Shown: piece by piece, positions 58,759 to 64,000 of the stretch
How the letters are laid out: each line of letters starts with the position of its first letter
Numbering within the stretch: the first letter of the stretch is position 1
Assembly (NCBI RefSeq): GCF_018691265.1
Contig: NW_024881278.1
Span: 1,860,001-1,924,000, forward strand
DNA length: 64,000 nucleotides
Reading direction: 5' to 3'
Origin: Tyto alba
Taxonomy: Eukaryota > Chordata > Aves > Strigiformes > Tytonidae
Program-made: the position numbers and the translations under genes
The notes under the pieces: model-generated
Database searches by the model: none
What the model was told of the DNA's origin: nothing
Seen by the model: only the letters and a program-made list of their open reading frames with translations

Positions 58759-61700
58759 ATGATTGGTCAGAGCTCCATCTGTACTTCAAAGATTTAAAAA
58801 TATTCTTAGACTTGGTATTTTCAATTTATAGTTTGCTTTTAATCAAGGATTGCTGAAAACTCATAGGTTGCATAATGCTTTGTTGCATAATAATTTGTTA
58901 TGCCTGTAACAGAAACACTGGAGTTTGTGTTTGTGTTCCCAGCTTGCTGTTCCACCACTGTAAATAAGAAGGTTTGAGTATTGTCCTGAAATTGATTTGT
59001 GATTTAGTGGTGCTAGAAATTTGTATTTGTTGCTTTTATTTGAAAACTTAATTGTTCACTTACGTATTTTCTGAATTTTCAGTCTAGCCTGAAAAAATGT
59101 AAGGGAATAGAAGTGGTTTATGAAGCCATGGGAATTTTGAAGAACCATGGACTTTTTACTAAAACAGTTTGTATTAACTTTGGGTGAGAAATGGTAATGC
59201 ATTATAATAAACAGCCTGTCAGCTACAGGTCTATTTAAAGTACATGGAGCTAGAATTAGCAAGTAGATATGTATCAATTTTACCATTATTTTAAAAGAAT
59301 ATAGAAGTGCCTTAGTCTTGCATTTTGTTCTGTATGTACAATTCAGTAGTTTCAGGGACTCCATGAACAGGACAATTCTAATTTTCTCTCTAATTTTTTC
59401 CTAGCTCTGTTCTCTGGATCATTTCTAACGGGCTGCGAAAGGTGACTAAGAAAAAGTTCTGAAGAGCTATGTAGAAAGAGGAATACTGTTGTCTTTCATT
59501 TGTTTAGTCACCGTATCATTATATAATAGAGCTGTCAAGAGCTTTGGTTCAATTTTTACTTGTACATAGTATAATGGCAAAAGGAGTTATGGGAACGATC
59601 AGACTGTCAGGGTGCCAACAGGATTAGTACAAGAGATTAGCAAATGATGAGGAAGTTTTATGACAAGCAAGTGGCACACAGATAACATCTCTGAACTGAC
59701 TCAGAGACCAATGATGTCTTTCTTTTTCTTCACTGACCTGCTTGCTGAAAATTACTTTCTCATCTCCTTCTGTTAGGTGGTGATAATGATGTAGAAAGCC
59801 TGTATAAAAGCTGTCTTTATTGTCCGACCGTCATAATGTGGGAGATGGATCTTGTGCTAATGAATTATGTAATGAAGGTCTTGTGGCCCTGCCTCATCAG
59901 GGTACCCAGTGACATTGGAACCTTTGGAAAATGGGAATATCTGTATCAGTCTTAACTTTGAGCAAGATGTGCTTGTGAGATCTTTCTTCTGCATTTTTAG
60001 ATAGTACCTCATATTATCAAGCACACATTCAGATACCATGTTTAGCAATACCAACCTCTTATGCAGGTGAGTGGTGTTGAGCAGAAGCTACTTCCACCTG
60101 TTCCATGCTCAGCCACTGAGCCTTCTCCACAGCTGACCCCTACACTTACCTCAACTTCTACAGCTCTGCCATGACCAAGCATTCCACCCAGTGCTTCCAG
60201 CGCCTCGCACAGCTAGACCCAAAATAGAGTACATTTAAGTACAGAGTATGTGTGGGTAGCTCCTGTTGGTACCTTGCGGGGTTGAAGGGAGAATGTGGGG
60301 GACTGGGAAGATGTTTTCAGGTCCGAAGATTATTTGCTCTTAAAGAAGAACCCTATGCTGCATTGCAGGGACACGTGATAAATAGCGTAAATGTGAGACT
60401 GAAGTCCTGAGTTTTTAGTAATCTAGTTCCGATACACTTCTGCTGTCAGTCATTACGTGTCTTTTATCTGGATGAGGCCTGAGTATGGCATTTAAACACT
60501 AACAGACAATCATTTTGTGAAGCTGTGGGGTTTTTTGTTCTTTATTTTCTTCCTTTCCCAGCAGCTCTGAAATAGTTTTATTTATGACAGTATGTACATA
60601 AATGAGAAAACAAAACAGAATGGCTGGTTGTACTCTGTGGCTTCCGAGACACAGTTCTTTCAAGAATGAGTTTGAGCCTACATGCTATTACTGTGTAGGG
60701 TAGTAATTGTCAGGGACTTTTATCTGAAAGAGCATATTTGATTTTCATCTAAGCTTTTAAATTCTTGAGCAAAATCAAAGGATGTTGTACTAAATACCTT
60801 TCCATAGATTCGAACAACAATACCTCTGGGCTCTGATCCAAGGATTTTTTGAAGTAAAATTCCATCTACTCCCTTACCTTTCCTTTTCTAGCTTCTTCCC
60901 CTCCTCAGTCAATAAGCTCTGCCTCTCTTGCTTCCCTTTCTCCTTGGCCCAGGCAGCATCAGGCTGATGTAGCTATATTGCATTTGTTTTAGGAAAACAT
61001 GCCTGTTTTCAACACTGTGTTGTGTCCTTTTCCTCTTGTCAAGCCTGGAGTATGCTGTCTTGTTGAAGAAATTGAGAGTGGTTTTTGTACTGTCATTTGG
61101 GACAAATGAAATTTCTTAGCATCCTTGCACCCCAAAGTTGAGTTTTTGTTTTAGATTTAATGTGAATTGTGAACTTAAACTGTGTGTAGGCATTTTTCTT
61201 CGGTGTATAGTGCCTATTTTCAAAAAAAATTTTCTGTGGGTTATTTTTCCATGTTATGTGTGCATCATTAAGCAAGCATAGTTGAATGCTGGAATTTTTT
61301 TAGTTCATGGAATGTTTTATTGAACTTAAAACCCCACAATATATTCTTTGTCAAGGACCAAACTTACAGGATGTTTTCAGAAAACTAATCTTCAATTTAC
61401 TTAGTGTGAAGCTCACTAGCGTTTTCTAGTTTCTTTTGTCACTAGTAAATCAAGACAAAGCAACCAGAGTACTAGCCAGTTTAATGGCATTTATAATGGT
61501 TTTACGTGGAGAGAACATTGCAAAGGCAGGAAAAAATTGAGGGCCCGCAGCCTTTCAGTTGCTATTAATCTTTATTTCCTTGTTCTGGGGGAAAAAAAAA
61601 ATTAAGATTCAAGACATTTTATTTTTAACTGATCGTCTGAAGTTGGACATAAATCTATGTCAGAGGGAAAAAGGTAAATTGGTACATTTTCTTTTACAAA

Positions 61701-62484
61701 CTGGTCCTTTATTTCACAATTCTTTGGTAGCTTTGGAGGTATTACCTGGTTTATCCTGCTAAGAGGAATTGATAATCACTGAGAATATTTTCCCTAAATA
61801 ATGAAAGACAATTATTAATCAGTCATTGGTAAAACAAAATCTTCAACTTTCAGATGAAAGTTAATCCTAATAACCATTCTGAAGTTGAATGTAGCCTGAG
61901 CACAAGAACTTCTCTTCTAGAGGAAGTCTGAATAGACTTTCTTTCCCTCACAGTATGGAAAGGTATGACATTATATCCTTTACTGAATCAAACCTGAGAG
62001 TGATTGAATTAATACATTAATTCATATAAGTAACTCTGGGAAGGGGAGGCACAAGACTAAAAAACTACCCTCTTCCACCCTTGAAAAAGAACTGTCCGAA
62101 AACAATCCTCCTCACACCCCTCACAAGACAGCTGGTTTTGATCAAAATTCATCTGGAAGTATGGAACCATGACTGGTACCTCCCTAATATCTCTCTCTAC
62201 TGTAACAGTATGAACTTTCCAATGTGACGAATGTTACAGTATCTGTCACAATAGGAGCTGATGATTACATTTTGTAGATTTTGTGATGGAGAAAGCTGGG
62301 AAAGTTTCTGTATTTTACCAGGGAAACATGCTAGCTCCTTTAACATAGACTGTTCCATGTTTGTGCATCTAAGTGTTATATTGCTTAGGTATGGAGGTGT
62401 CTGACGTACAGGGATAGGATGAGAGAGGACTGACATAAATTAGAATATGTGAGATTTTGACTAATTTAAGAAAAAAAAATTAAC

Positions 62485-62662
62485 ATGAGGTTGATCAAGT
62501 ATTGGAACAGGGGCCCAGAGGAATTGTGAAATCTCCATCCTCAAAGGTGTTCAAAACTTGTCAAGTTCCTCTGCAGCCCTTTTTAATTGAACTTGCTTTT
62601 CCTAGGAGGCTGGACTACATGACCTCCTAAGATCCCATCCAAACTACATAATTCTATGTTAC
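62485..62662 (+). mobile_element. CR1 LINE, truncated 3' end
   Basis: 'ttgatcaagtattggaacag', 'cccagaggaattgtgaaatc', 'ccatcctcaaaggtgttcaa', 'ggctggactacatgacctcc' and 'ccaaactacataattctatg' follow in the order of the CR1 3' end. The copy is 5'-truncated, as most CR1 copies are, and moderately diverged. CR1 is the dominant retroposon of birds and reptiles. Confidence 0.85.
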
Positions 62663-64000
62663 TACAAAACTTTCTTCATCTGCCTGTCTGACATGGTCTC
62701 AGATATGCAAAAAATGCATGCCACAGCTTCTTCTGGCGATCTGGATATTTGATCATCCACTTAAGAGTCCTTGATACACTGCACCATTTCTCCCATGTAT
62801 AAGACTAACAAAGTAAGAAAAGCAATAGAGAGAAAATGCATGGTAAGTCTTTACCGCAGCATACAGTTGAAAGGCAGTTTGGGTACCAAGGAACTGAAAA
62901 CATTTCTGACTCCTGAGGACTAAGCAAAGTTTTTTGTTAGCCAAAATAATTTCTCAGTAGAGTAGCCATCCATTCTGTCAACATGGACAAGGTGGTACAT
63001 TGCTAGCCTAATTTCATACTTAGTGTTTCTTAATGCCTAATAAAATGTACACTTCTTTGTTAATAGTGACTTATTTTCTGCCCTATATTTCCTAGCTTAC
63101 TCACACCACTTTGAATTAACAATGCAGATAAGTTACTGTGGACAATTAGATCCTTCAAAGCAAATCTTCAGCTTTTTCCATGTTTTGAAAAGACAAGTAG
63201 AATCTTAAAGCACAAAATAAAATCTGAAAATTGTTTAATTGCTTAGCTAGAGACTGAGCACTTCAGTGAATGAAATGTCCCTCAAGCTTGGAGAATTTAA
63301 TTTATTGTGGAAAAAATGTCGGGATAAGTAACTATCAAGCTACAGTTGGAGTGATGATCCTGAGAGGCCATATAGCAGCAGTCTGTAGCTGGAAGGGCAA
63401 CCTGGAGCTACCTCATGTGTCCTGTAGTCTCGATGTGATCTTTGTGCATACATTTGAACTGGTGAACATGCAGATGTTGCAGAAGGCTTCAGGATACCAC
63501 TGGCATTAGATTTTGGAGTACAAGGAAAACTTCCTGTGGGCAGGTTTTCATGTATGGGCTCCTGCACCCTCGTATTTGTCTTGTTTCTCTAGGTACATGG
63601 CTTTTTTCTGAATTGGCAGGAGGCAGTGGTAGCAGTAGGTAACAGGCTTAGGCATATTTATCCCAATGTAATACTTACTTTGAGTACTGAGGCCACACAC
63701 AATTCTTACTCATGCATATTGTGGCTTTGCCCATAGGTATTTGCAGTATTTATTTAAGTCATGTCATCTTACAAGTTCTCCTGTTTAAAAATTCTGTTAA
63801 AAACAATGTGCTGGCGTGGTTTATTTGGGGGCACTTCTGTTCAACAAATTCTCGATCTGTGTGAGGTTTTGTTTGTTACTCCCCACTCCCAGTTAGTACT
63901 AGACTAAAATGATTCTTTGCCTGTTCCCCCTTATCAAGTGTTTGTTTTTTACCTCTTGGACGTTATTTCAAACATAAGAATGTGTTGTCCAAAGTAGCTG

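Larger units (their letters stand above)
29290..64000 (+). other. TASP1: TASP1 gene, 5' part (threonine aspartase 1)
   Basis: An inferred untranslated exon plus six coding exons (32889-33106, 34947-35014, 36598-36666, 45036-45156, 46621-46705, 52961-53040) give 568 coding nt, residues 1-189 of about 420. TASP1 is a type-2-asparaginase-fold Ntn hydrolase. The proenzyme cuts itself before a threonine (human Thr234) into alpha and beta subunits and then cleaves MLL-family methyltransferases and TFIIA after aspartate, acting mainly in the nucleus. The visible part is most of the alpha subunit, including LVHAGAGYHSE near the N terminus and [10 protein letters not shown]. The catalytic threonine is in a later exon outside the window. 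All exons match my recall of human TASP1 closely. The remaining sequence to 64000 contains no further recognisable exon. Confidence 0.95.
53041..64000 (+). other. TASP1: TASP1 intron 7, partial (at least 11 kb)
   Basis: Begins GTGAGT and runs beyond the window. It contains a degenerate MIR-like segment near 55180-55235, a CTCF-type motif at 58741-58758 and a CR1 3' end at 62485-62662. No reading frame resembles the next TASP1 exon. Confidence 0.85.

Noticed and set aside
53041..64000. Search for the next TASP1 exon (basic segment before the catalytic threonine).
   Set aside because: No frame in this interval reads like it; the exon must lie beyond the window.
1..64000. tRNA, rRNA, C/D or H/ACA snoRNA genes, CRISPR arrays and bacterial-type systems.
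   Set aside because: No tRNA-type B box with a foldable cloverleaf, no paired C and D boxes with terminal stem, and no regularly spaced repeats were found by eye. Covariance-model searches were not possible, so a small RNA in an intron could have been missed.

Overview
The window is vertebrate nuclear DNA, most probably from a bird. It holds the 3' half of one split gene and the 5' part of a second, in the same orientation (+), separated by about 11 kb. The first (1-17339) is ESF1, a nucleolar pre-rRNA processing factor: six coding exons give its C-terminal 269 residues, ending in the NUC153 motif. The second (about 29290 to beyond 64000) is TASP1, threonine aspartase 1: an inferred untranslated exon inside a CpG island, then six coding exons (32889-53040) giving residues 1-189. 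The exon with the catalytic threonine lies beyond the window. All introns found are GT-AG, and exon phases join without a break. ESF1 followed by TASP1 in tandem is also the human 20p12 order, which supports both names.

The bird assignment rests on a CR1 LINE 3' end (62485-62662), an LTR block of avian ERVL type (about 9953-10746), very sparse interspersed repeats and AT-rich introns. The species cannot be told from the sequence.

Layout: 1-17339 ESF1 exons and introns; 17340-18240 ESF1 3' UTR with several poly(A) signals; 18240-28700 intergenic, no supported gene; 28780-30110 CpG island with two CCAAT boxes, GC boxes, a perfect CRE and the TASP1 promoter; 29333-64000 TASP1 introns and exons.

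The two products are not known to share a pathway: ESF1 acts in 18S rRNA maturation in the nucleolus, TASP1 is a protease that cuts MLL-family proteins and TFIIA. Nothing resembling a bacterial-type system, CRISPR array or complete mobile element is present. The most interesting signals are a 63-codon upstream ORF that overlaps the TASP1 start in another frame, a tandem splice acceptor inside the conserved TASP1 HAGAG motif, paired G23 and C23 tracts in the CpG island, and a 1.7-kb strand-asymmetric block in TASP1 intron 4 that looks like decayed antisense coding sequence. Most open reading frames elsewhere are chance frames in introns, GC-rich promoter DNA or homopolymers.
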